Shown: positions 24,431 to 33,262 of the stretch, in pieces | Position numbering within the stretch: position 1 is the stretch's first letter | Layout: the number at the start of each line of letters is the position of its first letter | NCBI GenBank assembly: GCA_964419255.1 | Contig: CAYQOU010000014.1 | Coordinates: forward strand, 5,063 to 69,062 | DNA from: CAZPHU01 sp964419255 | GTDB taxonomy: Bacteria; Fibrobacterota; Chitinivibrionia; Chitinivibrionales; CAYFVL01 | DNA: 64,000 nucleotides | Reading direction: 5' to 3' | Notes under the pieces: generated by a model | Databases searched by the model: none | Told to the model about the DNA's origin: nothing | Seen by the model: the letters and a program-made list of their open reading frames with translations, nothing else | Program-made: the position numbers and the translations under genes

Positions 24431-27111
24431 ACGGCCGCCTTTTGCCTGATAAGCGACTCTGCTTTCTGAAGTGCCTCCTCGATTTTTGCGGGGTCTTTTG
24501 CCCCAGCCTGAGCCCGCACAGGACTGCCGCCCCCGCCGCCTCCGGCGATTCTGGCAGCCTCTCTGACCAGCTCCCCGCAATGGATGCCATAGGAGCTAAC
24601 CGCCTTCTTGCCCGCACTGGAAGCAAACAGAACCTTTCCTCCCGCCTCCGCAGCAAGAAAGACCACAATGTCGGCGACATTTTTCTCTCTTATCAGATCC
24701 GAAACAGCATCGGCAAATTTAGAGAATTCAGTCTTGTCCATACTGCCCAGATTACGCACCAGCCATGGAAAAGCTCCCTGACTTTTAGACGCTTCTTCAA
24801 TGATCTTCGAGACCTCCCGCCCCGCTTCGGCCTGTTTTAGCCGGGTAAGTTCACCGTCGAGCTCTTTTATCTTTTCAACCAGATCCTTCACCCTTGTCAC
24901 CACCCCATCATCACCCGCTTTCAGTGTGGAACAAATCTCTGAGACGATAAATTCCTTCTGCAGCAGGTAGCGGTGAGTGTTCATTCCTGTCACCGCCTCT
25001 ATCCTGCGAACTCCCGCCGAGATACTGCTTTCGGAAAGGATGTGAAACAGCCCGATCTGGCCGGTCGAATTTACATGAGTACCACCGCACAGCTCCTTAC
25101 TCACCTCACCCATGGAAACCACACGCACCATCTCACCATATTTCTCGCCGAAAAGAGCTGTCGCCCCTTCCTCCTTTGCCTGCTCGGCAGTGCTGATTTT
25201 TGTATCCACCGGCAAATCGGCCAGTATCCACTCATTGACAAGCTCTTCTATTCTGTTTTTCTCCCCCTCGCTCAGCTGCGTGAAATGGGTGAAGTCGAAA
25301 CGAAGCCCCTCCGGATCGACCCGTGAGCCGGACTGCTGCACATGTTCACCGATCACCTGACGAAGGGCTGCCTGAAGCAGATGAGTTGCGCTGTGGTTTC
25401 GACGAGTGGCATTACGTTTGACCGAAAAAACCTGAGCCTCAAACTCCTCCGCAAGCCTGCTGACCGGAAACGGCTCACGGGCATGCACCTTAAGGACACT
25501 CATGTCATTCCATTTGAAAGTATCACCAACAGTCAGGATGCTGCCGTCGGAAAATTTCAACTCACCCTTATCTCCCGTCTGGCCACCCGATTCGGCATAA
25601 AACGGACTCACATCCAGGATAACCAGTGCCTGCTGAAAGGATTCGGCATCGGCTTCGGGCTTCAGGACTTTGTACCGAGCAACCCTTGCCAAAATGCCCG
25701 TAGTCTCGTATCCGACAAACTCGGTGCCCTGAATCGACTTGAGCTCGATCCATCCCTCAGCCGTAAGACCTGCATCTTCGGTTTTCTTTGCCGCATCGCG
25801 AGCCCGCTCGCGCTGCTCGCCCATGCGGGCCGCAAACTGCTCTTCATCCACCGCCATCCCCTGCTCTTGTGCCATCAGACGAGTAAGATCCATGGGAAAA
25901 CCAAAAGTATCGTACAGCATAAAGACATCATCACCGGCCAGTATGCTTTTACCCGTCTGTTTGGCTTCTTCCACCATCGAATTAAACTTTTCGATCCCCT
26001 GCTCCAGGGTCTGGTCAAAACGCTCTTCCTCGCTCTGAATCACCCGCGCCACGTGTTGCTCCCGCTGAGTGATCTCCGCAAAAGCTTCCCCCATCATAGC
26101 CGACACGGTGGGGATTAAACGACAGATAAATGGCTCATGGAAGTCTAGTTGCCGGCCGAAACGATAGGCGCGCCGTAAGAGGCGTCTCAAAACATACCCA
26201 CGCCCTTCATTGGAAGGCAGCGCGCCATCGGTTATGGCAAAGGTCAGCGCCCTCACGTGATCGGCAATTACCCGAAACGGTGTGCCCTGAGCTCCGGCAG
26301 AGTATTTGATCCCACTCATCTCTTCGAGTTTGCGGATAATCGGCGAGAAAAGATCGGTATCATAATTTGAGTTAACCCCCTGAATGATAGAAACCACCCG
26401 TTCAAACCCCATACCGGTATCGACATGTTTGCTGGGCAGCTCCTTAAGCACGCCATCTTTCTGGCGGTTATACTGCATGAAAACAAGATTCCAGATCTCG
26501 CGATATCGGTCGTTTTCTCCATTCACCCCTTTTTTCGGATGATTGAAAGTTTCTTTCTGAGTCGCAGGATCTCCCATGTCATAATGGATCTCCGAACAGG
26601 GACCGCAGGGTCCGGTCTCACCCATTTCCCAGAAATTATCCTTATCCCCAAAAGGGAGAATACGCTCCGGGGCGATATCGGTATTCTCTTTCCACAAATC
26701 AATCGCCTCTTTATCCGAATGATGCACCGTGACAAACAGCCGTTGCTTTGGCAATTTCCACACCTTTGTAAGCAGCTCCCAGGCCCAGGTGATTGCCTCT
26801 TTCTTGTAATAGTCGCCAAAAGACCAGTTGCCCAGCATCTCAAAAAAGGTATGGTGATGGTGATCGCGGCCGACCTCCTCCAGATCGTTGTGTTTACCCG
26901 AAACTCTCATACATTTCTGGGAATTTACCGCCCGGCGGAGTCCTTCCTTATTTTCACCAAGAAAAATCGCCTTGAATTGATTCATTCCGGCATTGGTGAA
27001 AAGAAGAGTCGGATCATCCTGCGGCACTACAGGAGAGCTTTTGACAAACGTATGGTCTCTCTGCTCGAAAAATTGTATAAACTCCTCACGGATCTGTTTT
27101 GCTGATTTCAT
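24427..27111 (-). CDS. alaS: Alanyl-tRNA synthetase
   Basis: Charges tRNA-Ala and edits mischarged serine or glycine. 894 residues, full length. Seen: N-terminal FFEQRDHTFVKSSPVVPQDD and TNAGMNQFK of the aminoacylation core, the editing-site zinc motifs NHSATHLLQAAL and CGGTHVNSTGQIG, and the C-terminal C-Ala domain with GGGGGGSPVRAQAG. The gene starts 6 bp after recA and overlaps the GGGPS gene by ATGA. Confidence 0.97.
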   Translation of the reverse strand: MKSAKQIREEFIQFFEQRDHTFVKSSPVVPQDDPTLLFTNAGMNQFKAIFLGENKEGLRRAVNSQKCMRVSGKHNDLEEVGRDHHHHTFFEMLGNWSFGDYYKKEAITWAWELLTKVWKLPKQRLFVTVHHSDKEAIDLWKENTDIAPERILPFGDKDNFWEMGETGPCGPCSEIHYDMGDPATQKETFNHPKKGVNGENDRYREIWNLVFMQYNRQKDGVLKELPSKHVDTGMGFERVVSIIQGVNSNYDTDLFSPIIRKLEEMSGIKYSAGAQGTPFRVIADHVRALTFAITDGALPSNEGRGYVLRRLLRRAYRFGRQLDFHEPFICRLIPTVSAMMGEAFAEITQREQHVARVIQSEEERFDQTLEQGIEKFNSMVEEAKQTGKSILAGDDVFMLYDTFGFPMDLTRLMAQEQGMAVDEEQFAARMGEQRERARDAAKKTEDAGLTAEGWIELKSIQGTEFVGYETTGILARVARYKVLKPEADAESFQQALVILDVSPFYAESGGQTGDKGELKFSDGSILTVGDTFKWNDMSVLKVHAREPFPVSRLAEEFEAQVFSVKRNATRRNHSATHLLQAALRQVIGEHVQQSGSRVDPEGLRFDFTHFTQLSEGEKNRIEELVNEWILADLPVDTKISTAEQAKEEGATALFGEKYGEMVRVVSMGEVSKELCGGTHVNSTGQIGLFHILSESSISAGVRRIEAVTGMNTHRYLLQKEFIVSEICSTLKAGDDGVVTRVKDLVEKIKELDGELTRLKQAEAGREVSKIIEEASKSQGAFPWLVRNLGSMDKTEFSKFADAVSDLIREKNVADIVVFLAAEAGGKVLFASSAGKKAVSSYGIHCGELVREAARIAGGGGGGSPVRAQAGAKDPAKIEEALQKAESLIRQKAAV

Positions 27112-27117
27112 GTAATC

Positions 27118-28179
27118 CTACTTCTCTTCTTCAACAGGTTGTTTACTTTCTTCTTTCGCCTCGATCATGCCCAGAGTCTGACGGACCTGTGTGTCGATTG
27201 CCTGGAGAATATCGGCGTTTTCCAGAAGAAATTCCTTGGCCCGCTCCCGCCCCTGGCCAAGTCTCTCTCCGTTGTAACTAAACCAGGCACCGCTTTTTTC
27301 CACCACATTGGTGGCAACCGCCTGATCAAGAATATCGCCGACATAGGAGATACCCGTTCCATACATGATATCGAATTCTGCTTCTCTAAATGGCGGAGCT
27401 ACCTTATTTTTGACGATTTTCGCTCGCGTGCGGTTTCCCATCACCTTGTCACCGTCCTTTATCGCGGCAATACGTCGAATATCCACCCGAACCGAGGAGT
27501 AGAACTTAAGAGCGTTACCCCCGGTGGTAGTCTCCGGATTACCAAACATAACACCGATTTTCATCCGAAGTTGATTGATAAAGATCAGACAGGTTTTTGA
27601 TCGGGAGAGAATTCCGGTCAATTTCCGAAGCGCCTGCGACATCAACCGCGCCTGCAGCCCCACATGACTGTCACCCATTTCACCTTCGATTTCGGCGGCA
27701 GGGACCAATGCCGCAACGCTATCGATCACAATAAGGTCGATAGCTCCGCTTCGCACCAGTGTATCGGCGATCTCCAAAGCCTGCTCACCGGTATCCGGCT
27801 GACTCACCAGCAGGTTGTCCACATCCACTCCCAGGCTCTGCGCATATTTTGCATCAAACGCATACTCGGCATCGATCAGTACGGCTATCCCACCCGACTT
27901 CTGAGCATTAGCTATGGCATGAAGCGCCAATGTTGTTTTACCTGACGACTCGGGCCCGTAGATCTCAACGATACGCCCCTTGGGGAAACCTCCCACACCA
28001 AGAGCGGCATCCAGGGAGATAGATCCGGTTGGAATCGCACCCACATCTATTTTCTGCTCTTCAGAGCCAAGCCGCATGATAGATCCCTTACCATGCTGTT
28101 TTTCGATTTGACTCAATGCAGCCTCTACCGCTGCCGATTTATTCGCCTGTGGATCGCTGGTTGAGCTCCTTTTTGCCAT
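27118..28179 (-). CDS. recA: Recombinase RecA
   Basis: Homologous recombination and SOS co-protease. 353 residues with Walker A GPESSGKTTLA, LIVIDSVAALVP (Walker B region), the L1/L2 DNA-binding loops (around MGDSHVGLQARLMSQALRK and GNPETTTGGNALKFYSSVR) and the acidic tail KEESKQPVEEEK. AAGGAG lies 8 nt ahead of ATG 28179. First gene of a recA-alaS-GGGPS run. I looked for a LexA box in the 257 bp upstream and saw no convincing one. Confidence 0.98.
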   Translation of the reverse strand: MAKRSSTSDPQANKSAAVEAALSQIEKQHGKGSIMRLGSEEQKIDVGAIPTGSISLDAALGVGGFPKGRIVEIYGPESSGKTTLALHAIANAQKSGGIAVLIDAEYAFDAKYAQSLGVDVDNLLVSQPDTGEQALEIADTLVRSGAIDLIVIDSVAALVPAAEIEGEMGDSHVGLQARLMSQALRKLTGILSRSKTCLIFINQLRMKIGVMFGNPETTTGGNALKFYSSVRVDIRRIAAIKDGDKVMGNRTRAKIVKNKVAPPFREAEFDIMYGTGISYVGDILDQAVATNVVEKSGAWFSYNGERLGQGRERAKEFLLENADILQAIDTQVRQTLGMIEAKEESKQPVEEEK

Positions 28180-28436
28180 AGCTATACTCCTTGGGTGGAG
28201 AAAAATAATTGCAATTTTCTATCCAGATGTACTAATATACTGCTCCTCGGAGATGTCCGGGGCCTGGAAGCGTGATTAGACCAAACATTGAAAATACATC
28301 GATAAAAACTTTCATGTGAACATAAATTATAGATACTCCTGTATTATATTCAAAAAAGATTGCTTTTCCATAAAAAGACACTTTATTTTTTTCCACTTCC
28401 ATACCATAAATACACGAATTAAAGAAAGGAAAGTGT

Positions 28437-29621
28437 GTGAGCAAAATCAAAACGGAACATGTATTTACATCGGAATCGGTCAGCGAAGGACATCCCGATA
28501 AGCTGTGCGATCAGATATCCGATGCGGTGCTGGACGCATGCATTCAAAAAGACCCAAACAGCCGCGTGGCATGCGAAACATTGGTCGGCTATAACGTGGT
28601 GATGAATGCGGGGGAGATCACCTGTTCGGGATGGGATCAGATCAAACCCGAGCAGATCGCCCGTGATGTCGTAAAACAGATCGGATACGATCACGAAAAA
28701 CTTCGTTTCTGGCACGAATCATTTGAGTATATCTCACGAATTCACGGCCAGTCACCCGACATCTCACAAGGTGTCACCGAAGGGGCAGGCTTGTTTACCG
28801 AGCAGGGCGCCGGAGATCAGGGGATGATGTTTGGCTATGCCACAAATGAGACTCCGGAACTTATGCCTACGCCAATCGCATTCAGTCAGAGACTCTTGAG
28901 CCACTTTACCACTCTGCGCAAAAACGGCACGATCCCATATCTGCGTCCCGATTCGAAATCACAGGTTTCTGTTCGCTACAATGACGGCAAACCCACCGAA
29001 ATTACCAACGTGGTCATCTCGCATCAGACAGACGATATTGCGCTGGAGAAGATTCGCGAAGATATCGTCCGGGAAATAAATACCGTTCTTAGGCCCACAG
29101 GTCTGCTGACGGACAAAAGCCAATACTGGGTTAATCCGACCGGCGCATTTGTACTCGGCGGCCCCTACGCCGATTGCGGCCTGACCGGCAGAAAAATCAT
29201 TGTCGACACCTATGGGGGCGTGGGCAGCCATGGAGGTGGTGCATTCAGCGGAAAGGACCCATCAAAAGTGGATCGCTCCGCCGCATATTTCTGCCGATAC
29301 GTCACAAAGAATATCGTGGCAGCCGGTCTTGCGGAAAAATGCGAGATACAGGTCGCATACGCCATCGGTGTTTCCAAACCCCTGAGTATAAACATCGAGA
29401 CCTACGGAACCGGTACAATCGAGGATCTGGATCTGCAGCGCATATTGGAGGAAGGAAAAGTCTTCGATTTCCGACCGGCAGCAATAATCAAACACCTCGG
29501 GCTGAAAAATCCAAGCGGCTGGAGCTATCAGCAGACAGCGATGAATGGCCATTTCGGACACGACCAGTTTCCCTGGGAGAAAACCGATATGGTTGACGAT
29601 TTGAAAAGAGCGGTTAAATAG
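28437..29621 (+). CDS. metK: S-adenosylmethionine synthetase
   Basis: Makes S-adenosylmethionine from methionine and ATP. 394 residues with SEGHPDKLCDQISDA, the hexapeptide region GAGDQGMMFGYA and the GGGAFSGKDPSKVDRSAAY phosphate loop. The start is GTG at 28437, with AAAGGAAA just upstream. It is transcribed away from recA. No SAM-riboswitch structure is visible in the short A/T-rich leader. Confidence 0.97.
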   Translation: MSKIKTEHVFTSESVSEGHPDKLCDQISDAVLDACIQKDPNSRVACETLVGYNVVMNAGEITCSGWDQIKPEQIARDVVKQIGYDHEKLRFWHESFEYISRIHGQSPDISQGVTEGAGLFTEQGAGDQGMMFGYATNETPELMPTPIAFSQRLLSHFTTLRKNGTIPYLRPDSKSQVSVRYNDGKPTEITNVVISHQTDDIALEKIREDIVREINTVLRPTGLLTDKSQYWVNPTGAFVLGGPYADCGLTGRKIIVDTYGGVGSHGGGAFSGKDPSKVDRSAAYFCRYVTKNIVAAGLAEKCEIQVAYAIGVSKPLSINIETYGTGTIEDLDLQRILEEGKVFDFRPAAIIKHLGLKNPSGWSYQQTAMNGHFGHDQFPWEKTDMVDDLKRAVK

Positions 29622-29926
29622 TTTCAGATTCGAATGAGGACCTTTTCTTTTGTCATCCGTTCCGTCCCGCTTCAGCTGGACGGAACGGCACTTAATCTTA
29701 CATTCTGCGGGCTTTCGTCGAATAATGACAACAGGTTACTTGTTGACAGGCGTAGTTGCAATGCGTGTAACCACCCCACGTGGCACTGTCGGCGATGAAA
29801 CCATCCGCTGAGGACACCATTATCGAAAGTCAATCCTCTTTAGCTTTACCGCCGATCCGTCTCTGCGGTACCAAACTAATGAGCAGGTTATGAATCTGAA
29901 TGGAAAACACAAAACAAAGGAAAACC
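29622..29926. other. Intergenic region with hairpin repeat
   Basis: 305 bp between metK and the PfkB kinase gene. It holds the perfect hairpin repeat at 29657-29688, with no T-run after it, and no other recognisable element or gene. Confidence 0.5.
29657..29688. repeat. Intergenic hairpin repeat, copy 1
   Basis: CCGTTCCGTCC (29657-29667) pairs perfectly with GGACGGAACGG (29678-29688); loop CGCTTCAGCT. The core CCGTCCCGC-TCAGC-GGACGGAA recurs at 41208-41230, in an unrelated gene context. It lies 36 bp after metK and could help end or stabilise its mRNA. Confidence 0.6.
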
Positions 29927-30925
29927 ATGAATACAGAAAAGACCATCGATGTTGCAGGTGTAGGCTCCCCGATTATCGATCTGCTGGCTCATGTGCCGGA
30001 AAATTTCATCGAAGAGCTTGGGGGACAGAAGGGTGGTATGGAGCTGATTGTCGAGCAGGAAATGGCCGACCTCCTGGAGAAACTTCCCGGAGAGGTCATC
30101 CGGGCTCCCGGAGGCGCGGCGGCAAATACCACATTTGCTCTGGCACGGCTGGGGCTTAAAACTGCTTTCATGGGCATGCTGGGTAGAGATCCTGAGGGCT
30201 TTTACTACCTTGAAACGTTTCAGGATTTGGGTGGAGAGTGCGGGCATTTCCGACATTCGGAAACTCACAGGACCGCCCAGTGCATTTCACTGATTACTCC
30301 TGATGCCGAACGAACCATGCGTACCCATCTGGGAGCTGCCGCCACTTTTGAACACCATGCCATCAAACCTGAAGATTTTGCCGCAGTAAAACACGTGCAC
30401 CTGGAAGGCTATCTTCTGTTCAATGCAGAGCTGATTCAAAAGACAGTCCGTTGTGCAAAACAGGCAGGCTGTTCAGTCAGTCTTGATCTTGGCTCCTTCG
30501 AAGTGGTAAATGCATCACGTGACCTTATTAAAAAAATTCTGAGGGACTATGTGGATATCGTGTTTGCAAACGAATTGGAGGCACAAGCCTTTTCAGGAAC
30601 AAAAGACATGCATGCGGCGCTGGACACCTTGCTTCACTATTGCCCCATCGCCGCGGTGAAATTGGGCAGCAAGGGTGCACTTGTCAAGGATGCGGAATCG
30701 AAACACGAGGTGGATGCGGTATTTGCAGAAAAGGTGGTCGACACCACCGGAGCAGGTGACCTGTGGGCAGCCGGGTTTCTGTACGGGTATGTCAAAAAAC
30801 TGTCGCTTGACACCTGCGGACGCATGGGAGCCGTTGTCGGATCACACGCCGTCCGTCACGTGGGAAGCAGTCTGACTGAGGAGACTTGGAAAGAGCTGAC
30901 AAAGGAATTTCTTTCTATGAAATGA
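29927..30925 (+). CDS. PfkB-family sugar/nucleoside kinase, adenosine-kinase-like
   Basis: ATP-dependent kinase of the ribokinase/PfkB family, 332 residues. Seen: GSPIIDLLAHVPENFI, the substrate-side GGAAANTTFALARLGLK, and the catalytic DTTGAGDLWAAGFLYGY with the catalytic-base Asp. The overall sequence resembles adenosine-kinase-like PfkB proteins, but ribokinase or another nucleoside kinase is possible. An upstream in-frame ATG exists at 29900; AAAGGAAAA ahead of ATG 29927 (MNTEKTIDVAGVG) decides the start. Single gene with its own terminator. Confidence 0.85.
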   Translation: MNTEKTIDVAGVGSPIIDLLAHVPENFIEELGGQKGGMELIVEQEMADLLEKLPGEVIRAPGGAAANTTFALARLGLKTAFMGMLGRDPEGFYYLETFQDLGGECGHFRHSETHRTAQCISLITPDAERTMRTHLGAAATFEHHAIKPEDFAAVKHVHLEGYLLFNAELIQKTVRCAKQAGCSVSLDLGSFEVVNASRDLIKKILRDYVDIVFANELEAQAFSGTKDMHAALDTLLHYCPIAAVKLGSKGALVKDAESKHEVDAVFAEKVVDTTGAGDLWAAGFLYGYVKKLSLDTCGRMGAVVGSHAVRHVGSSLTEETWKELTKEFLSMK

Positions 30926-30936
30926 GAAACAGGGTA

Positions 30937-30994
30937 TGATGGTCAGTGGGGAGGTGACAGTTTTCTCCATCTATTGCTGAGGCATCATTTTTTT
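30937..30994 (+). terminator. Terminator after the PfkB kinase gene
   Basis: TGATG (30937-30941) pairs with CATCA (30983-30987), continued by TCAG/CTGA across a small bulge and an inner GGAG/CTCC stem. Seven Ts follow (30988-30994). It begins 12 bp after the stop codon. Confidence 0.65.
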
Positions 30995-31012
30995 CCCAAA
31001 TGAGCGGGTCTG

Positions 31013-31155
31013 AGTGGATGAATCGCGCAAGCCTTGAAAGCAGAATAGTTGAAGCAACCGTGCGAAATACCCCGTAAAGGAATTTGCAAGATTGCTGAGG
31101 CCTTGTGACTCACAGAGAATTGCGCGATTCGCCGCGAGAGAATCGCGCAATTTAG
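31013..31155. repeat. Dispersed intergenic repeat, copy B
   Basis: About 143 bp aligning with 17454-17573 (copy A), with a longer middle. It contains two nearly identical inverted elements, TTGCGCGATTC and GAATCGCGCAA near 31120-31150, that can pair around CGCCGCGAGA, so this copy can fold into a strong hairpin. The left end carries another AATCGCGCAA at 31021-31030. Confidence 0.65.
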
Positions 31156-31267
31156 ATTTATGTAAAAGCCTTCACCATTCACCTTTACCCGCTCGGTGTC
31201 ATCACCACAGGAGCATGGACCGAAAATACATAGGCATCCATACCCTATTATATCCATTACGGATACT

Positions 31268-33262
31268 TCAAAACGCCTGCGACAGATCGATAACCAGCGC
31301 AAAAGGCAGGTGAAATTCATCCGGTGCCTGGCGTTCACGGAACTCTCTTGCGGTAATACGCTCCCCGTTGTGATAGGTATACCCCCAGGCAAAATCGACA
31401 CGAAGATTAAAAATTCCCAGGAGCGGATAGCGAAGCCCCACACCGTATGACAGGGCCCAGCCGGTTTTCTGTAATGGATCATCCAGTGGTTCTGACCGAT
31501 CGTACAGCTGTCCGTAGTCGACAAATGGTACGATATCCAGTTCCGTCATGAAACTGAAAAAGCTATTCTCGTTGATATATCCGAAATCAAAGAGCCCGAT
31601 TCTGGCTTCAAGAGATGCCAGCCAATACAGAGGAACCAGCTCATCATCGACAAAGGCCTGTGCAGGTTCAATCTCCCTGAATCCAAATGCCCTGATGTTT
31701 CTGGGTCCCCCCAGGTAAAACCTTCGGGCGTTCAGACCACCATCATCGAGGAAAATGCCGCCATCCAGACGGGCAGCCATTCTTATCTGAGAGATGATCG
31801 GATAATAGTAAGCCGAATTTATTTCGAACCAGTTGTGACGATTATCGAGCAGACTCCATTCTCCCGCCTCAATAAGTGTTCCGCCATTTCCCCAGGTGAT
31901 CGCATATCGGCTTCCATCGGTTGGATTGAGCAGATCGTCCAGAAACGAAAAAAATACCGTACTTATGAAATTTAGCGTGACCCCCTCCAGTGTATCGCCA
32001 ACTTGTAAGGTATCCAGATCCCCTACCAGAGGGTCATCGATCTCGGCGATCGAGTCGGATGAGCCGATTATCCGCTGTGCAAGAAGCTCGGCGCTGGTGA
32101 CAAGCCGCACCCAATCGGTAAACGATCGCGAAAGCCTGGTGGTACTTACCGCCTCGAAGCTGCCGCCAAACATCTCTGCGCCGATCTGTTCATGTATGGC
32201 GGCATTCTGATACCAGCTCACCTGAAGATCGGTGTCGAAGCGCACCATGTAATTAAAGATCAGTGGTGCCCCAAAGCCGATGTAGGAACTCTGCTTATCG
32301 GAAGCAAGCGTTCCTCCCAGTTGCACCTCGTTAAGGGAGCCGTTGACATTTCCATGACTTAAGTCCAGCGAAATACCAAGGCCGTACTGCGTCTCGTAGA
32401 AAGCCGACGAACGCAGCTCTCCCGGTACATGCTCCTCTGCCACAAGAATCATGGCGCTGCGGTTTGGATCCTTTTTTAGGAGCGTGTCTCTGATCCGAAC
32501 AAAATTGAATACACCGGTTGATTGCAGTTTTTCGATGTAGCTGTCGTTTTGTCGCGCGCGAACCGTGTCACCCAAGGTATAGGGAAACAAATCTCTCAGC
32601 AACTGATCACTGGTGATTCCTCCCAATGAGTCAAATGGTGCCTCCCGGGTGTTTTGAATGATAAGCGTGTCGAACACTACCGCATACGAGGGATTTACTA
32701 CATATTTAACCGACACGATTTTGGTGGAATCATCAATGGACACACTATCCTGCACCTGCACGTGCACATACCCCGCATCACCATATTGACGAAGTAGAAG
32801 CAGTCGATCCTTGAGTATCGGCCGTTCCGAAAAAAAATTGCCCATATGCACGTTCAACTGAGAAGTGTCTACAAATTGCCCGGGAGCCGACGAAAGACTG
32901 TCCTTTAGGATTATCTGAACGGGGCCAAAGCTGTAGCGCGCCCCCTCATGTATATCCATAAAAGCCTGCCAGGTATTTTCATCACGCCTGATAGTCTGCA
33001 CCCGTACCCGAACGTCGAAATACCCCCGATCCTGATAGAACTGCTCCACAGAATAGACCGCATCCTCACGCCACAGCTGCACCTGTTCGGCAGTCCATTC
33101 GGTGGGGTAATCCGGTATCTGTTGTCGGATTCTACGAGTCGATAAGGAATCGTTTCCTCTTATACGCAAATCGATTTCAGCCTCTGCCGCAGAAGCAAAA
33201 CAAAGAATGCATAGTACACCCAGGTAAAACAATCCAGTTATATGAGTTTTTTCTTTTACCAT
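31268..33262 (-). CDS. tamA: TamA/BamA-family outer-membrane assembly protein
   Basis: Omp85-family outer-membrane protein of 664 residues: signal peptide (TGLFYLGVLCILCFASAAEA), N-terminal POTRA-like repeats (IDLRIRGNDSLSTRRIRQQI; RDRGYF-type YQDRGYFDVRVRVQ) and a C-terminal 16-strand surface-antigen barrel with FYLGGPRNIRAFGFREIEP. It works with TamB to insert or transport outer-membrane material. Its ATG overlaps the TamB stop as ATGGTAA, a 7-bp overlap, so TamB is translated first. TamA is favoured over BamA by this pairing. Confidence 0.88.
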   Translation of the reverse strand: MVKEKTHITGLFYLGVLCILCFASAAEAEIDLRIRGNDSLSTRRIRQQIPDYPTEWTAEQVQLWREDAVYSVEQFYQDRGYFDVRVRVQTIRRDENTWQAFMDIHEGARYSFGPVQIILKDSLSSAPGQFVDTSQLNVHMGNFFSERPILKDRLLLLRQYGDAGYVHVQVQDSVSIDDSTKIVSVKYVVNPSYAVVFDTLIIQNTREAPFDSLGGITSDQLLRDLFPYTLGDTVRARQNDSYIEKLQSTGVFNFVRIRDTLLKKDPNRSAMILVAEEHVPGELRSSAFYETQYGLGISLDLSHGNVNGSLNEVQLGGTLASDKQSSYIGFGAPLIFNYMVRFDTDLQVSWYQNAAIHEQIGAEMFGGSFEAVSTTRLSRSFTDWVRLVTSAELLAQRIIGSSDSIAEIDDPLVGDLDTLQVGDTLEGVTLNFISTVFFSFLDDLLNPTDGSRYAITWGNGGTLIEAGEWSLLDNRHNWFEINSAYYYPIISQIRMAARLDGGIFLDDGGLNARRFYLGGPRNIRAFGFREIEPAQAFVDDELVPLYWLASLEARIGLFDFGYINENSFFSFMTELDIVPFVDYGQLYDRSEPLDDPLQKTGWALSYGVGLRYPLLGIFNLRVDFAWGYTYHNGERITAREFRERQAPDEFHLPFALVIDLSQAF

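Larger units (their letters stand above)
30926..31267. other. Convergent intergenic region with terminator and repeat
   Basis: 342 bp between the 3' ends of the PfkB kinase and tamA genes. It holds the kinase terminator and copy B of the dispersed repeat (31013-31155). The longer minus-strand frame that crosses this region into tamA is a shadow. No separate tamA terminator was picked out. Confidence 0.55.

Noticed and set aside
28180..28436. Possible LexA box upstream of recA or SAM riboswitch upstream of metK
   Set aside because: Neither a recognisable LexA palindrome nor a conserved SAM-riboswitch stem arrangement is visible; the leader is short and A/T-rich.
30985..31524. 179-codon minus-strand frame running from the intergenic region into tamA
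   Set aside because: It overlaps the well-supported tamA coding sequence in another frame and the dispersed repeat, and its translation has no recognisable domain.
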